Program-made: the position numbers and the translations under genes
Shown: positions 23,473 to 35,618 of the stretch, piece by piece
How positions within the stretch are numbered: the first letter of the stretch is position 1
Layout: each line of letters begins with the position of its first letter
From: Neopestalotiopsis rosae
Taxonomy: Eukaryota; Ascomycota; Sordariomycetes; Amphisphaeriales; Sporocadaceae
DNA length: 64,000 nt
Assembly: GCA_023078685.1 (NCBI GenBank)
Contig: JALGAS010000002.1
Location: 5,146,001-5,210,000, forward strand
Direction of reading: 5' to 3'
The notes under the pieces: model-generated
Told to the model about the DNA's origin: nothing
Databases searched by the model: none
The model's input: only the letters and a program-made list of their open reading frames with translations

Positions 23473-24690
23473 TTAGTATGGGTTGACAATATCCAGCCCA
23501 ACACCGGCACCGCCCGTGCAAGTCGTGCCAGGAGCCAGAGGCTGAGGCGCCGTCCACTTTCCGCCAGTACAGGTAGAGAACTGCGTTCCACTCACGCAAA
23601 GGAGGTACCCTTCCTGGCAGGCGGAACCAGCGGCGGCGCTCGTGGAGCTCGAGACTGGCGCCAAGGACGAAAGCAAGGTAGTCGAGGCAATCAAGGAAGT
23701 GCTGCTGGTGATCGGAACAACATTTACCGTCGTTGGAATAGGGCTTGAAGAAGATGTCGTCGCGGCCAGAGTCGAAGAGGGCGTCGACTGAACCACAGAC
23801 GAGGTGGAAGTAGGAACAGACGGAGTAGCAGAGGACAAGACGGTAGAAAACGATACTGAAGTCGTCGATGACGAGTCCGCTGAACTCGACTGGGCGGGCT
23901 CACTTCCACCCTGAGCAGCTCGAGGATTGCCGTCGCACACCTGCTGAAACAGTCGCTCATCAGGGGTCGGGCGATCAATGTACTTACCGGGATCCGGGTA
24001 GGCAATGGCTACTTGCTGCACCAGGGCCTCATTGTTGGTGCAGCCACCCGTCAGGTCATCCAAGTCGGCCATCCAGAGGTCGGGAAAGTCAGTCTCGTCC
24101 CGCTTGATGGGGACGAGTCCAGACTCTCGCCGCTCGGAGAGCGGGAGCCGCTTCGCCTTGGTCGAGGCCGAGGCCGTGACGGTGATGGGGGCGCAGTTCA
24201 TGTAGAACTCGGGCTGGCCGCCGATCCGGGGCACCCACGTCCAGCCGAGGACGTAGTTGCCGGGGGCGACGCCGGTGGGGATCTTGAAATAGTACTGGTC
24301 CGTGTTGGGCCCGTCGAGGTTGCCGGCCTGGTTGCGCGCCGGGCAGCCGCCCTCGATCGAGTGCACGACGAAGAAGCGGCTGTCCCGGCTGGGCTGGAAG
24401 GACTCGTCAATGTCGGACGTGAGCGAGATCTGGCACGAGCCGCCGCCGTGCACCGCGGTGCCCTTGAACGTCAGCAGCTGGTCCTCGCCAATGGCCATCT
24501 CGGTCGGGGCGCCGTCCATCTCTAAGCGAGCGCCCGCCGGTACCTTGCACGGAAACGTCGCGCCCGTGATCGGGTTGGACGGGCCGTCCTCTGCCTTGAG
24601 AAAAGGCCGCGGGTTCTCCAGGACCACGTGGCTCTTGCTGCCTGGCAGGAGCATCATGGTGGATGCGACAATGTACAGAGTTGAACGCAT
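23473..24690 (-). CDS. Secreted AA11-like lytic polysaccharide monooxygenase candidate
   Basis: A single exon of 405 residues starting at the ATG at 24690. A signal peptide (residues 1-20) would leave His21 as the first mature residue (SKS/HVVLENPRPF), the hallmark of copper LPMOs, whose N-terminal His holds copper. A second histidine, His81 in GTAVHGGGSC, and Tyr163 in PEFYMNCAP fit the histidine brace and axial aromatic residue. The core (21-172) ends with the strand NYVLGWTWVPRIGG. It is followed by two dibasic sites (AKR, IKRDE) that could be processed, a long Ser/Thr-rich linker (about 275-355) and a C-terminal Cys-rich module (about 360-405; CQEGYLLCVSG, FSTCTGGKW) similar to the X278-type modules found on chitin-active AA11 enzymes. 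Chitin oxidation is a plausible role, but substrate and exact AA family are inferred. Confidence 0.75.
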   Translation of the reverse strand: MRSTLYIVASTMMLLPGSKSHVVLENPRPFLKAEDGPSNPITGATFPCKVPAGARLEMDGAPTEMAIGEDQLLTFKGTAVHGGGSCQISLTSDIDESFQPSRDSRFFVVHSIEGGCPARNQAGNLDGPNTDQYYFKIPTGVAPGNYVLGWTWVPRIGGQPEFYMNCAPITVTASASTKAKRLPLSERRESGLVPIKRDETDFPDLWMADLDDLTGGCTNNEALVQQVAIAYPDPGKYIDRPTPDERLFQQVCDGNPRAAQGGSEPAQSSSADSSSTTSVSFSTVLSSATPSVPTSTSSVVQSTPSSTLAATTSSSSPIPTTVNVVPITSSTSLIASTTLLSSLAPVSSSTSAAAGSACQEGYLLCVSGTQFSTCTGGKWTAPQPLAPGTTCTGGAGVGLDIVNPY

Positions 24691-25514
24691 GTTGTCTTCT
24701 ATTTCTGTTTGACGGATGTTTGATATCGTTTTGATTCGCAAGACTAGGTTTCTAGAGGTTGTGAATGTTTTATATGTGGTGAGTGAGATGTGTTGAAAGT
24801 GTTTGATGAAGTGAGTATTTGAGAGATGAGAATCCGAGACTGAAAATTTGTGTTATTTATGTACGGTCGAGGTCGACCCATTCTACACGTTGCGATAGAA
24901 AGACAATTACTTGTGAAGACAATTCGTAGAGAAGACTCAGCACATTAGAATTGTTTGAAGAAAAACACTGGGGGATGTGCGGAACAATTTCTTGATATTC
25001 CAGAACAAAGAACAGTTTTGAATGTCACATTGCGTTGTCCTCGATACCAATTCTTTGTCTCCCACCATCACTTTCTCGAGTCTTCATCAAGATTCTGAAA
25101 TGAGATCAGATTACATGAAAGCGAGTCAGAGAATGACCGAACTAACAATCAAAATCGATATTGGGATCGGGGTACGTCGCTAAGAACGCGCGGATACAAT
25201 ACCGATATGGGAACATAGAATGATGTGAAGAATAGATACGTCTTCAGAGATGAATCGGCTCCTTCGAGAAGCTTGACAATAGATATGACTTAACAAGTAC
25301 CGGAAGAGTACGAGTCTTGTCGATAATTGCACAACCCCAAGACACTGACGAAATAACGCGAAACATGAACATTCAGATTTCTAATGGGCAAAGGCAGTAT
25401 GATACAACCTGGTTTACTACATAAACACTCTCCCGTCCTCAACGCCCCGCTTGGATATCGTCAACAACAAATGAATTCCCAATACTGCATAAATACGAAG
25501 CACACTGTTCAAGC
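24691..25514. other. LPMO-like gene promoter and rhodopsin-like gene 3' region
   Basis: Both flanking genes read minus. An AT-rich element, CATAAATAACAC on the minus strand at about 24852-24864, lies roughly 165 bases upstream of the LPMO ATG and could be a TATA-type core promoter. The rest contains no recognisable gene. Confidence 0.4.
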
Positions 25515-26810
25515 CTATAACTTCTGCCCACTGTTTTGTCTTCTAGGAGGCACGTGAGCCATCTCAAAGGCGTACGAGTTAATGTCATCACCCTGGCTGA
25601 CAGACCTCCTCTCATAGTCCACGGTAATGGTTTCGAACTTGACAATCTGCCGGGGGTGCTGCCTCGGCAACGCCAAGCTCGCGATGCTGTCGGCGTCACT
25701 GAAGCCGGCGCTCTTGAGCCCTCGCTGTTTCGAGCTGGTAACGACGGATGTGTGGGTGGCATTTTGGAATTCGCCATTGCCGCCCGACTGCGAATAGGAC
25801 TTATGGGTGACAATGTTGCGTATGAGGATGCGGAGCACCGGTATAGATGCCGCGATGATAGTGACTGAGAGCTCGGCGGCTGTCCACATGGCCAGTATGC
25901 CGGCTTCAAAGGTGAAGTCCTCCTCGTAGAGTAGCCTCACGTTGATACAGCGCACGATTGACGTCACGCCGGCGCTGCGATGAATCATTAGAACAGGGTA
26001 AAGGGAGAAAAGAAAAAGAGAAGCAACACTCACACAACAGCGAGACTCATACAAATTGCAACCCCGAGCTTTTCCTTGAGCGCCATGTTCAACTTCATGA
26101 TAACAGTCCAGGGAATAACGGCGAGGATGAGATCCGTCCCGGCCGAGTAGCCAGCCGCAAACATGCTGTACCGAATCGTGATCTTGCGATTCCAACATGT
26201 TCCATCAATGAGGGGCGACCACCCCTTGGCCGCCGGCGTGCACCACACGTAGGGCAGTATGGCGTTGAAGAAGAGAAATACGTTTAGGGTCACAACGATG
26301 CACCACAAGCCGACTTTTACCCATCTGCTGGTGATGCGAAGCAGAGTGATGGCGAATGATGTCTTGGACCAGGCCGCTCCGAGAGATCCAAACGTGATGG
26401 ATATTGCCGTCAAGAACTGCATAGTCGTCGGATCGTTGAGGCCGCTGCCATCGTGGGTCCCGAGTCCCTTGGATACGGCATACGTCGTTACGATAACATA
26501 GCCGACAAGCATAAACTAGACAAATATATGCATTAATAGGGACGCCACCACTCGATTCTGCTTGAACACTTACCCAAGAAGCCAACAGCACATTGTCGTC
26601 CCACCACAAGCCTCGATGTGCTGAAAATTTGGCATACAGTCTCGCTCCCAGGAAAATTGTGGCGAGCGCGACCAACATCCAGCAGACGCCGACAACTTCT
26701 GGCCCAATCGTGGTTAAATCGCCCTTGTGCGTATCGTGCCCATGGCCGTCGTCGGGCGGAGGCCCAATGAGGCTCCAGTCAATGTCATCTCCATCTCCAG
26801 TGCCCGACAT
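25515..26810 (-). CDS. Fungal rhodopsin-domain seven-helix integral membrane protein
   Basis: The reconstruction has three exons, 26810-26574, 26515-26034 and 25974-25515, with 58- and 59-base introns, giving 392 residues. Seven hydrophobic segments cover about residues 38-300, beginning with VVGVCWMLVALATIFLGARL and ending with the helix before VLRILIRNIV. A loop with WCTPAAKGWSPLIDGTCWNR is typical of the large fungal rhodopsin-like membrane family found near secondary-metabolite and effector genes. The N-terminus is short, His/Asp-rich and has no CFEM domain; the C-terminal tail (about 310-392) is Ser-rich and cytosolic. Members are often annotated as integral membrane or PTH11-like proteins; ligand and signalling role are unknown. 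It has no lysine context that would prove retinal binding. Confidence 0.82.
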
Positions 26811-29424
26811 TCTTGTAGTTTCGTCCGCTGCCGTTCTTTCGAGATTTGATCTTGTTGTTATTATTATCCGGAAATGACTGGATCACAATAGTCGTCAAGA
26901 GGCTCTGCGAGACTAAATTGAAGTCTCTCCAACTCGGCAATGAGCCGGAGGGAAGCGAGATGAATGACCTCGTGGCAGCCACAGATAATTTACAATGACA
27001 GACAGGCAAAGTCACAAAAGCAAGTAACAAGAGAAGGAATCAAAAGAGGGATGACTTTATGGGGCAGGTCCGTCTTGACATCACGTCGCCGTTTTCAGTA
27101 TTTCCTCTTCTCGGCTAGCAAGAAGCGGGAAGGGTGGGTATTACAGATGGCATGTATATGTGTGGGCGACAAGGTAAATGCAAAGTTCAGGGCTGGCTAG
27201 CAGCGCTATGGGCGCGAGGACTGCTGGCTCGTGGCGGGTTGACGTGCTTTTGAAAGGAAGAGGGGTTCTAGAGTTGCCAAGCGAGAATTGCAGAGAGCCA
27301 TGTTGGGCTCTAGACATGTGCTCTGACTACCACAATACATGTCGACGACATACACTGCATAGCACACCACATACCAACCAAGTGGGTTAAAAGTCACCCT
27401 ATCCGATCTCCAGATCTACATGATTCCGAGATTGGCTTTCCTCCACGGGCATTACCCGGAGACCGTGGGTTGAGTTGAGACCAGGGGGTCCCTATACATA
27501 CCTAGTATATACCCATGCACGGACGCGACGACATCTCGAAATGGGAAGGTTGTTGGAAATCGTGGAACTGTGATTGGGTCTCGAGTGACGCAGCACGTGG
27601 AATTCTGTGTCGAACTGAGGAGCGACTCGAAAGTCCCACCAATCGATTATAGAATATCAGCAGTCTAAGCGCATCGTCGCATAATAAGAAAAAGTTATGC
27701 TTAAAAACTTGTGGCTTGTGCGACCCCGCCCATCTCATCACCGCCCTCACCGTCGTCGAATGGACATGATTGTTCGTCTCATGTTTCCGTCCATCTGTGC
27801 GGCTGCAAATCAAGAATAAGAGCTTACGTGTATCTGCATGTCTATAATCTAGATCAAGTCTGTAGTGTTGCAGTCAAGTTGGATTATCCTTCTTGGCTCC
27901 GGAGTCAAATACCGGACTCAAGTACTACGCTGGAAGCGAATCAATCAGGTGAATTTGACCCAGGTGAAGTGCAAAGATAGCCAACCACCCATGTCCAACT
28001 AGCAAATGAGGTCTTGCATACCTAGGAAAGTCGCCCAGATCCCAGGAGACAGACGAACTCATGCAGCCATCGTATACATAACAACGTCCAGGAACCAGAA
28101 ATCATTCGAAACTCAGGGCGCAATAGAAGGTTGATGGGCGTCTGTCTCGGAATGTAGCGAAATCGTCTCGCCCTAAAGAGCCATGGCGGATGATACTCCG
28201 TATTGGGAGCGAGCCGCCGCAGCCGACCATCCAGGACCACAAGTCGGCTGTATCCCAGGAACATGGTCTATTTCACAACATGTCTGTGCCCTGCAGCGAA
28301 CACGTTCAGTGCTCTCAGTGCTCTGCTAACTAACAACATGGGTTTACCAACCATGTAAGCGCAGATCCGGCTCAGGAAATAACACACAGACCCTTTCATT
28401 CATGTGAAGGAGCATGACTGATTATCAACTCGTTCCCTTCGATTTATTCTGGGTTATGCGAGCGAATGGCAAGACACAAAAGAATAAAACAGATCCTTGC
28501 CCCACGTTTTGTAAGAAGTGCTGGCTGTTTGCTTTTCATGTTTCTGTCTGGCGGCCTGTCATGCAGTCTTGGAGGTCAGTGCCCTCTTCTAACCTGTATG
28601 TCAGATGTCCCTCATATATGCCACGCATAATGAAGAGCAAAAGAAGCATATTTTCGCGAGGCTTGCACTGTTCATGGCCGATGAACGATTTTATGCCTCG
28701 ATGCAACCTCGATCGATCATGTGTTTCCAATGGTTCTAATCCTTCAAGTTGCTCGATATAGACAAGGTTTCCTGGTCTGAAGGCTCGCTACCAAGGCTGT
28801 CAAAGCATCACCATTTCAGACACATGCGATAAAACTCTAATGTTATCTCTTTAATTCTCCTTTCCGGACCAGCCGCCACAATTGAATTGCCTTCATGAGA
28901 TGACGTGCCTTGACGCCATGTTGGAGAATGACTCCCGCATATGATTCAAGTGGAAGGAAGCCATCAATGGATTCTGCTTTTAGTTGCAAGTTCAAACTGT
29001 CTACATAGAGCATAGGGCACACTGCAACAAGGAGTTCCAAATCATAAGCAGTAACTTCAGATCTACACCGGGAAGAAGTTCATTATAGTGCACTCGAAGA
29101 CTGTACACGATAGCCTCAAGAGATTTGGGAATAGACGACTATAGACTAGCTCATATGTCAAGACCATACTCCAAATTGTCCCTCTATGGCCTTTTCGTAT
29201 ATTGGACCGTGCTCCTATGATCTCGAGCACTCTTCTGTGGTTGCTCGCCGTAACGTACACTAAAAATAAAGTTCCAAGGTTTTACCCCACAATCGAAAAG
29301 CTAGCCCCTCTGGCCTGAAGCTCAAGAACCCCACCAAAATCCAATTGAGCTTCTAGATGGTGGAAAAGAATCCCCATGGACCTCTTTTCATTCCATATAT
29401 CACCACCCTGACACCAACACCATC
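26811..29424. other. 2.6-kb divergent intergenic region, no supported gene
   Basis: This separates the starts of the rhodopsin-like gene (minus) and SEC65 (plus). Small open frames occur on both strands but none carries a recognisable domain or supportable splice structure. Both promoters must lie here; no clear TATA box stands out next to either start. Confidence 0.5.
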
Positions 29425-30339
29425 ATGTCTCACGCACGCATTGAAGAGGTGTCCGACAGCGATCTTTCGGACGGCGACCCGTCCGAGGGCGACATTGACG
29501 ACTTTGTCGATTCCGACATCCTGCGCGCCGTCGCCCCCAAGCAGCCCCCGGCCGCCGCTGCCCCCCAGCAGCAGCAACGACCTCAACAAGGCGGCCAGCC
29601 CAACAGCCTCTTTCCCGGCACCACGACGCCCGCTCCCGGGGGCATCCAGCAGTCCGACGTTGCCGGCTACCAGTGCCTGTACCCCATCTACTTTGACGCG
29701 TCCCGGACCCGCGCCGAGGGCCGCCGCGTGCCGTCGCACCTGGCGGTCAAGAACCCCCTCGCCCGCGAGATCGCCGCCGCCTGCGCCGCCCTGCGCGTGA
29801 GCCCCGTCTTCGAGGCCATGAAGACGCACCCGCAGGACTGGGCCAACCCGGGCCGCGTCCGCGTCAACATCAAGGACCCCTCCAACCCTTACCTCAAGGA
29901 CGTCAAGAACAAGCACCACCTGTACCTCCTCGTCGCCGAGCACCTGCGCGCCAACCCCACGGGCGACCGCTCCGCCGGCCTCCGCAACGTCCGCATCCCC
30001 GGCCTCCCCGGACACCCCAAGGACGACGAAAAGTGGCCCAAGCCCGCCGTCCCCAAGTCCTGGAAGATCAACGAGTACGTCCCGGCCTACAGCAGCGCCA
30101 TGACCGGCGGCGGCGTCAGCGAGAACGCCCTGCGCGACATGATGAAGGAGATGGGCGGCATGGGCGGTGCTCCCGGTGGCGGCGGCCCTGGTGGCATGGG
30201 CGGCATGGCCGACATGATGAACATGCTGGGTGGCATGGGTGGAATGGGAGGCATGCCAGGTATGGGCGGTCCCAGCGGCAGCGGCGGTCAGCTTGAAGAG
30301 GGTGGCGGAAAAAAGGATAAGAAGAAGGGCAAGAAATAA
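29425..30339 (+). CDS. SEC65: Signal recognition particle subunit SRP19
   Basis: This protein binds SRP RNA and allows SRP54 to assemble, for co-translational targeting to the ER. It is a single exon of 304 residues. An acidic Ser/Asp start (DSDLSDGDPSEGD) and a Gln/Pro-rich stretch precede the SRP19 domain at about 83-190, with YQCLYPIYFDASRTRAEGRR at its start and the NPLAREIAAAC and GRVRVNIKD segments inside. The tail (about 235-304) is dominated by Gly-Met repeats (MGGMGG type) and ends in lysines (KKDKKKGKK). Codon use is GC-rich at third positions, which creates a long antisense frame. Confidence 0.93.
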   Translation: MSHARIEEVSDSDLSDGDPSEGDIDDFVDSDILRAVAPKQPPAAAAPQQQQRPQQGGQPNSLFPGTTTPAPGGIQQSDVAGYQCLYPIYFDASRTRAEGRRVPSHLAVKNPLAREIAAACAALRVSPVFEAMKTHPQDWANPGRVRVNIKDPSNPYLKDVKNKHHLYLLVAEHLRANPTGDRSAGLRNVRIPGLPGHPKDDEKWPKPAVPKSWKINEYVPAYSSAMTGGGVSENALRDMMKEMGGMGGAPGGGGPGGMGGMADMMNMLGGMGGMGGMPGMGGPSGSGGQLEEGGGKKDKKKGKK

Positions 30340-30760
30340 GTGACTCGTGCTTAGAAGGAGGCTTTGGGGGATTACACTTTGCATACCGGGAGACGTGACG
30401 CGAGGTTTTACGGGACCAATGATACCACAACCTTCGGACACGAGGTCAAGAGAGTATCCCGTTAAACATACCACGTACTCGAAACTATTCATTCGATTGT
30501 TCATATCTCAATCACATTCGGCGACTTTCCAATCGAAAAGTGACATAGTGACACAATTCCGGTCAATTTTATGCTCGCTACACCATGTTCAAAGGGATAA
30601 TATAAAAAAAAAGTAATATTGGGTATCAATAGCTGCCATCGTCGGTCTAAGCGCAGAACGATTAAGCTCACTACAGCTGGGCCGAAGCTGCCCATGGTTG
30701 TAGTAGTACAAATAATAAAAGACTTGTTGGTCGCTCTCTTCCCAAACACCAACCAACCCT
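30340..30760. other. Convergent 3' intergenic region
   Basis: This is the spacer between the 3' ends of SEC65 (plus) and the dynactin gene (minus). It holds an A-run near 30603-30611 and AT-rich stretches suited to 3' processing; no gene is visible. Confidence 0.55.
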
Positions 30761-33700
30761 TTAAAAGACTGCAAGCCGGCCCTGGAGACCCTCCCACTCT
30801 TGACTCCCAAGAATTTGAACATCTCCCCGGCCCGGAATCACTTTCCCATTATCGCCAGGTAGTTGGATGCGCAACCTTGCGGCTTGCTTCCGCATCGAGG
30901 CTCTCTGGTCAGCGTCTTCTCTCCGTCCCGTCTGTGTCTTAGCCACGGTCTTGGCCTTTTCAACTACCGAGTATTGCCAGTTCTTCCAGGCTGCAAAGTC
31001 CTCTGCCTGCATGGCGGCGTGATGTTGTGGAGTGATGCGAGCTGGACGCCACGCCATCTTGTCCTCGGGCATTGTCTTGAGATCGTACACCTTGGCAGTG
31101 CCAGCCATCCTCAAAAGCTCATTCAAGACATCCTTGCCTTCCTTGACGACCAAGTTGCGGCGTTGCTCAAAGACGGGAGTAGGCTTGATCAGCGGTTCTA
31201 ATAACCAGTCATATGCAGCCTGCTCCTTGGTCCTGGCCTGTTGATTGTCTTTCCGCAAGTATCGTACGGCAGCCTGCAGACTCATGATGTCGTTGCGTAG
31301 AGCATCCATCTCGCGTTGCGTAGCGACCGCCTGCTCACGGCCAGCCTTGCTTGTTGCATCTGTGCTTAGCACCCGGCCATCATCAGCCGTCTTCTTCCAC
31401 TTGTCTCTGTCTGTCTCGAGCGCCTTGAGTTCGCGGTCTTGCTTCTCAATGTCGTCCTTGAGCTTGGCCATGTTCTCTTGGGCCTCATGCACTTGAGCCT
31501 CCATCTCCGTGATTCGGGCAGCCTTGGCTTGCGAGTCGCGGTAACGAGCCTCGAGTGTCTCGATGCGGAGGGTCGAGGTAGACAAGCTTTCCTCGCGGAC
31601 TGCAATGGCAAGACGCGCCTCGTTGTACTGCTGCTTGAGTTGCTGTAGCTCCTCCTCAATATCAACGGGCTTGATCTTCAATTTCCTGATTTCTTGAGCT
31701 CGGAGCTTCCAGGGAGATTCGGGTCTATCGAATTCCTGTGTCTGCGATAAGTCGGCGCACAGTGCGGCAAGATCTGTCACTTGTGTTGTAAGGACACGAA
31801 CGCGGGACTGATACAATTCCAATAGTCCCGAGTCCTCCACCTTGAACTCGCTCTTGACAACATTGCCAATGGCCCTTGAAATGTCAGAGTATGTAAGGGG
31901 TTCAGCACGATCCGCTTCAGACGTCAGAGCATGAACAGCCACAGCAACCAATTCTGCCATTTCTGCGATTCTCTGTGCAGCCGACGCGGCGTCTTCAAAT
32001 GTACTGGCTTCCTCTGGGTTCAGCACGAGGCTGCGCTTCTGAAGGTCTTCCAATGAACGATTAGCCTTGGTTACGACAACCTTGGCACTTCTCGTCTGGT
32101 TCAGGGCAAGGTCCATCCTGAGATCAAAGGTTTGCCATGGCTCGTCAACTTCCATGTCCGTGTTCTGAGGCAACGCTTTCTGGACCATTTCTTTCATGGC
32201 AGCGAATGTAGTCGCTGCAGAGTCGAGGTAGCCTTGCATGAGAGCAGTCTGCATCTGCATATTGTCTGCCATAGTTGCGGGGTTGCCAGAAATGTGCTGT
32301 TCAGCCATGTGTTCCAAGACCTTTGTGGACCGAGACAATACCTCGGCATAGTCCTTGAGTTGCAGCTCGCCGGATCCCTTTTGCAGGTTGTCAATCCACG
32401 AATTGAGCTTGGCGTCCACAGTAGCCAATTCCCAAGTGGCACCGTTGTAAGCGGCAAACTCTTCCAACGAGCAGTGCTTGATGTGGTTGACAAAGCGCTT
32501 GCACATGGAAGAGACCCAGTTGAACTTGGTGATGGCGTTGCAACCAATGAAAATATCGTCTTCGTGGCCCTCATGACTCTTTCCGGTGATGCGCTCTTTT
32601 ACGAACATGGCCAAGAGATCAGACTTGACACCCATTTGCATGAACTTGAGCAGCGCCTGTACAGAGTCCTTGTCCTGTTCGTAGCTCTCTGGTAGGAAGA
32701 GTGTGACGATTTCAAGGTGCAGTTTCGCCTCTGTGGCGTGCATACGTTCAAGCTCCAGCTCGATTGTCTTGGCCTGGGTCTTGGCAGCGTTGATTTGCAG
32801 TTTCTGGTTCAAATCCAGCAATTCTCTCGACTTGCTGTTGATCTGTTCCGACTCTGCTTCGTTCATGGCGTTCGAAGCCTCCATATCCTCCAGATCCTTC
32901 TGGAGATTCGAAACGAGCTCCTTGAATCTGCCAATCGTGTACTCCATGTCGTCGAGCTCCTTGTTCTGTTCGACAATCTGCTGGGTTAGCTTGAAGATGT
33001 TGCTGTCCTTGGACTCGATGATCTTCTCCAGCTCCTTTTCATGTTCGAGGTGATTAATCTCCAATTCATCGTTGATCTCTTTCAACTCCTCCAGATCCTT
33101 GATGTTATCACGAAGAGTTGCAATGACATCGCTTTGTGCTTGGTTGTCCTCGCTGAGCTTTTCAATCATTTCCTCGGCGCCGAGGGCATCCTCTAGCTGA
33201 CCCTTAAAATGCTCGCAGCGGGCCTCGGTTTCCAGAATCTTTTCCTTGGCGATTTCGTATTCTTGTTTGACATTATCAAAGTCGTCGAGATCGCTCTTCA
33301 ATGCCTTGATCTCTTCGCTCGTCTTCTCGTTGAGCTGCTCCAGCTTGTCGTGCAGAGTGATAATGGCTTGGTAGTACAGCTCATTCTTCTTTTGCAGAGC
33401 AATCCAATTGTCGCTGGTCTTTTCCTCTACCGTTACATCCTGCTCGAACTCGGTGTTTTCAAGCCGCAAGACTTCGTTCTCTAGCTCCATCTCTTCTAGC
33501 TTCGCCTTGAGCGAGTCCAGCTCCAACTTGTAATGCTCGGATTCCTCCTCGGCCACTTCTTTCTCGACGAGTAAGAGTTCCATGGTGGTCTCATGTTCTG
33601 CCTGGAGATCGTCTATGCTGGCTAGTCTGGCGTCTGCATCTTGGAGGCGTTGTTTGGCGTGGTTGGCTTCTTGTTGTGCCTTCATGAACTTTTCCTCAAC

Positions 33701-34810
33701 CTTTTTGTTCACAGTCTGATATCTTACGATCTGTTCTTGTAACTTTTCGAGCTGTTTCAGTTGCTCCTTGTCTTCTGACCTTTTAGTTTCGAGGATTCTC
33801 AGCTTGGTCTTCAAGTCCTCATTTTCTCTCAACGCGGCGCTATTAGCAGCTGCTGATGGTCTGCCTGAAGTCGTAGAAGTTCTCGGCTTGGAGGCTGCTG
33901 CAGGTGCGTATCCGCCTGTCGTAAGTCGATCCAAGGCCTGTGTCCGTGCCTGTACTGGGCTGATTTCTTCATCGCTTTTATTGGGTGAGGTAAGATTGCC
34001 AGGGCTGTCGACTCCTGATGAGTCTGTGGACCGCACACGCCCTCCTGGGCTCCTGGTGGCTCCGGCTCGGCCCGTTGGTGCTAATGATTGCCGACCGGAA
34101 ACTGGTCTCCCAGGAGTAGGTCTTGTTGCGGAGCTGGTGCCAGTTGCCGCATTTGATGATCTCCTCTTTGAAGGGTCAGGAGCAGCAGGAGGGCCCATGG
34201 ATGATCTTGAAGCTCCAACTGTTGGTCGGGTGGCGGAGGATAGCTTTCGGGCCGGTGCGTTCGATGGGGTGCCGGTGCGGGACGTTGAGCCCGAGGAGAC
34301 GGCAGTAACAGCACTCGGTCTCTCATTTCGAGTAGGAGACTTGGTAAAAAGATAAGATCAGTCTGATTTTCCATTGATATTCTGTATTAGCTAGGACAGT
34401 TGATAACATACTCGTGCGATGCTCGAAGGCCGGGACCTAACCGGGCTCGGGCTCGGGGCATTGATACTCTTTCGTCGAGCAGCCGTGGGATCAATCGAAA
34501 CAGACGATGGCCGCTGAGGCACGACGCTCGTCCTGCCGGAACGTGAGGCGGTCGGTTGGGGACGAGGCCGGGGAGGGGGTGCCTCCTTGATGACGGTGAC
34601 GACTCCGGGCTTCACAAACATGCCCCTGCCCATCTCGCAGTCAAAGTAGCGCACGCCCTGGACGGAGCCGTCATTCTTGCCGGTGCCATCCTCCAGCTCC
34701 AGACCGATCCATTCACCGGGCGAGAAGTTGGTGGCACCGACGAACTTGACAATGGCGAGTCGGCCATCGGCATTGATCTCGACGGTCTGCCCGACCTTGA
34801 ATCGTGACAT
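30761..34810 (-). CDS. Dynactin p150-Glued large subunit
   Basis: This is the microtubule- and dynein-binding subunit of dynactin, needed for retrograde transport and nuclear migration (ro-3 in Neurospora, NIP100 in yeast). Two exons, 34810-34412 and 34339-30761, are split by a 72-base intron in phase 0, giving 1325 residues. A CAP-Gly domain occupies residues about 5-70, with the tubulin-tail-binding motif GKNDG and the surrounding SVQGVRYFDCEMGRGMFVKP. A basic, Ser/Pro-rich stretch follows (about 75-290), then very long coiled coil from about 297 to 650, the globular dynactin domain, more coiled coil, and a conserved C-terminus. I chose the ATG at 34810 (MSRFKVGQTVEI), which starts the CAP-Gly fold directly. 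The acceptor AAG joins RPSSIAR to SPTRNERPS. Confidence 0.95.
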
Positions 34811-35618
34811 GGTGGGCAAATCCGATGCAGCTGGTGATTAGTTCCTGCGCATGTTTTTGCTGAGGAATACAGTGGCACTTGATTGCCTGCTAAGTACTGC
34901 CTTTGCCGTGCTATGGTCAAAAGCCTCGAAGCTCGTCGATGGTTGTCGATGGTTGTCTGGAGCTGTCGTTGCTTGACATGAGCTCAGACGCGTTGCTTTG
35001 TTGCTGGCGCGGACCCCCTAGATACGTACCGGGCAAGCTACCCAACATTAAACCCCTGACGTACAGTGTTCTGCGCTCGTCGTCTGCACCGCGCACTGTA
35101 TCATACACCATACTAAGGTTAGCACGGCTAAACGTGCCAATTAAAAAAGAGTCAACTTTATTCGGCCATAATCTCATACTTGCTTTTTCTGATTATTCAT
35201 GAAGGATAAAAAAGTAGCTTGGTATTATACTCGATTGACATGTTCATTTATAAATATATCCTAAGAACCCAAGATTCGGTCTTTTGCAGAACAAGTATAC
35301 TATATCATATGGAACATTCGTGCCTAGGACCTAGGTAATCAAGCCCAGGTTATCACTGGATTGTAGCCACAAGAAACCACGTATAATTAAAGTTGCTTGG
35401 AAGTGTATTGTTCAATATCCTGTTCCAATATTTATTCAAAATCTACCTACGTAATTCTCATCGTGCTCGCCCCCCAGGACGACAAAAACCAACCACGGTT
35501 TGTACGTACATATACAGCATGTCCTTTTCCTTCCCAACTCGAGCCGCACCTGATCTTTTTGTTTCTAGCCGTGCTAGTTCCTCTTCGACAAATACAAAAT
35601 GAAAATGAAATATCAACC
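34811..35618. other. Dynactin promoter and HMG gene 3' region
   Basis: The 808 bases lie between two minus-strand genes. The middle (about 35100-35300) is AT-rich. CCTAGGACCTAGGTAAT near 35323 is an example of the CCTAGG motifs scattered through this window. No gene is visible. Confidence 0.5.

Noticed and set aside
23473..26810. Secondary-metabolite gene cluster around the LPMO-like and rhodopsin-like genes
   Set aside because: No polyketide synthase, NRPS, terpene cyclase or tailoring enzyme is present; neighbours are housekeeping genes.
29353..30504. 383-codon antisense open frame over SEC65
   Set aside because: It is Ala/Gly/His repeat-like sequence produced by the GC-rich third positions of SEC65 on the other strand; the plus-strand protein is a clear SRP19.
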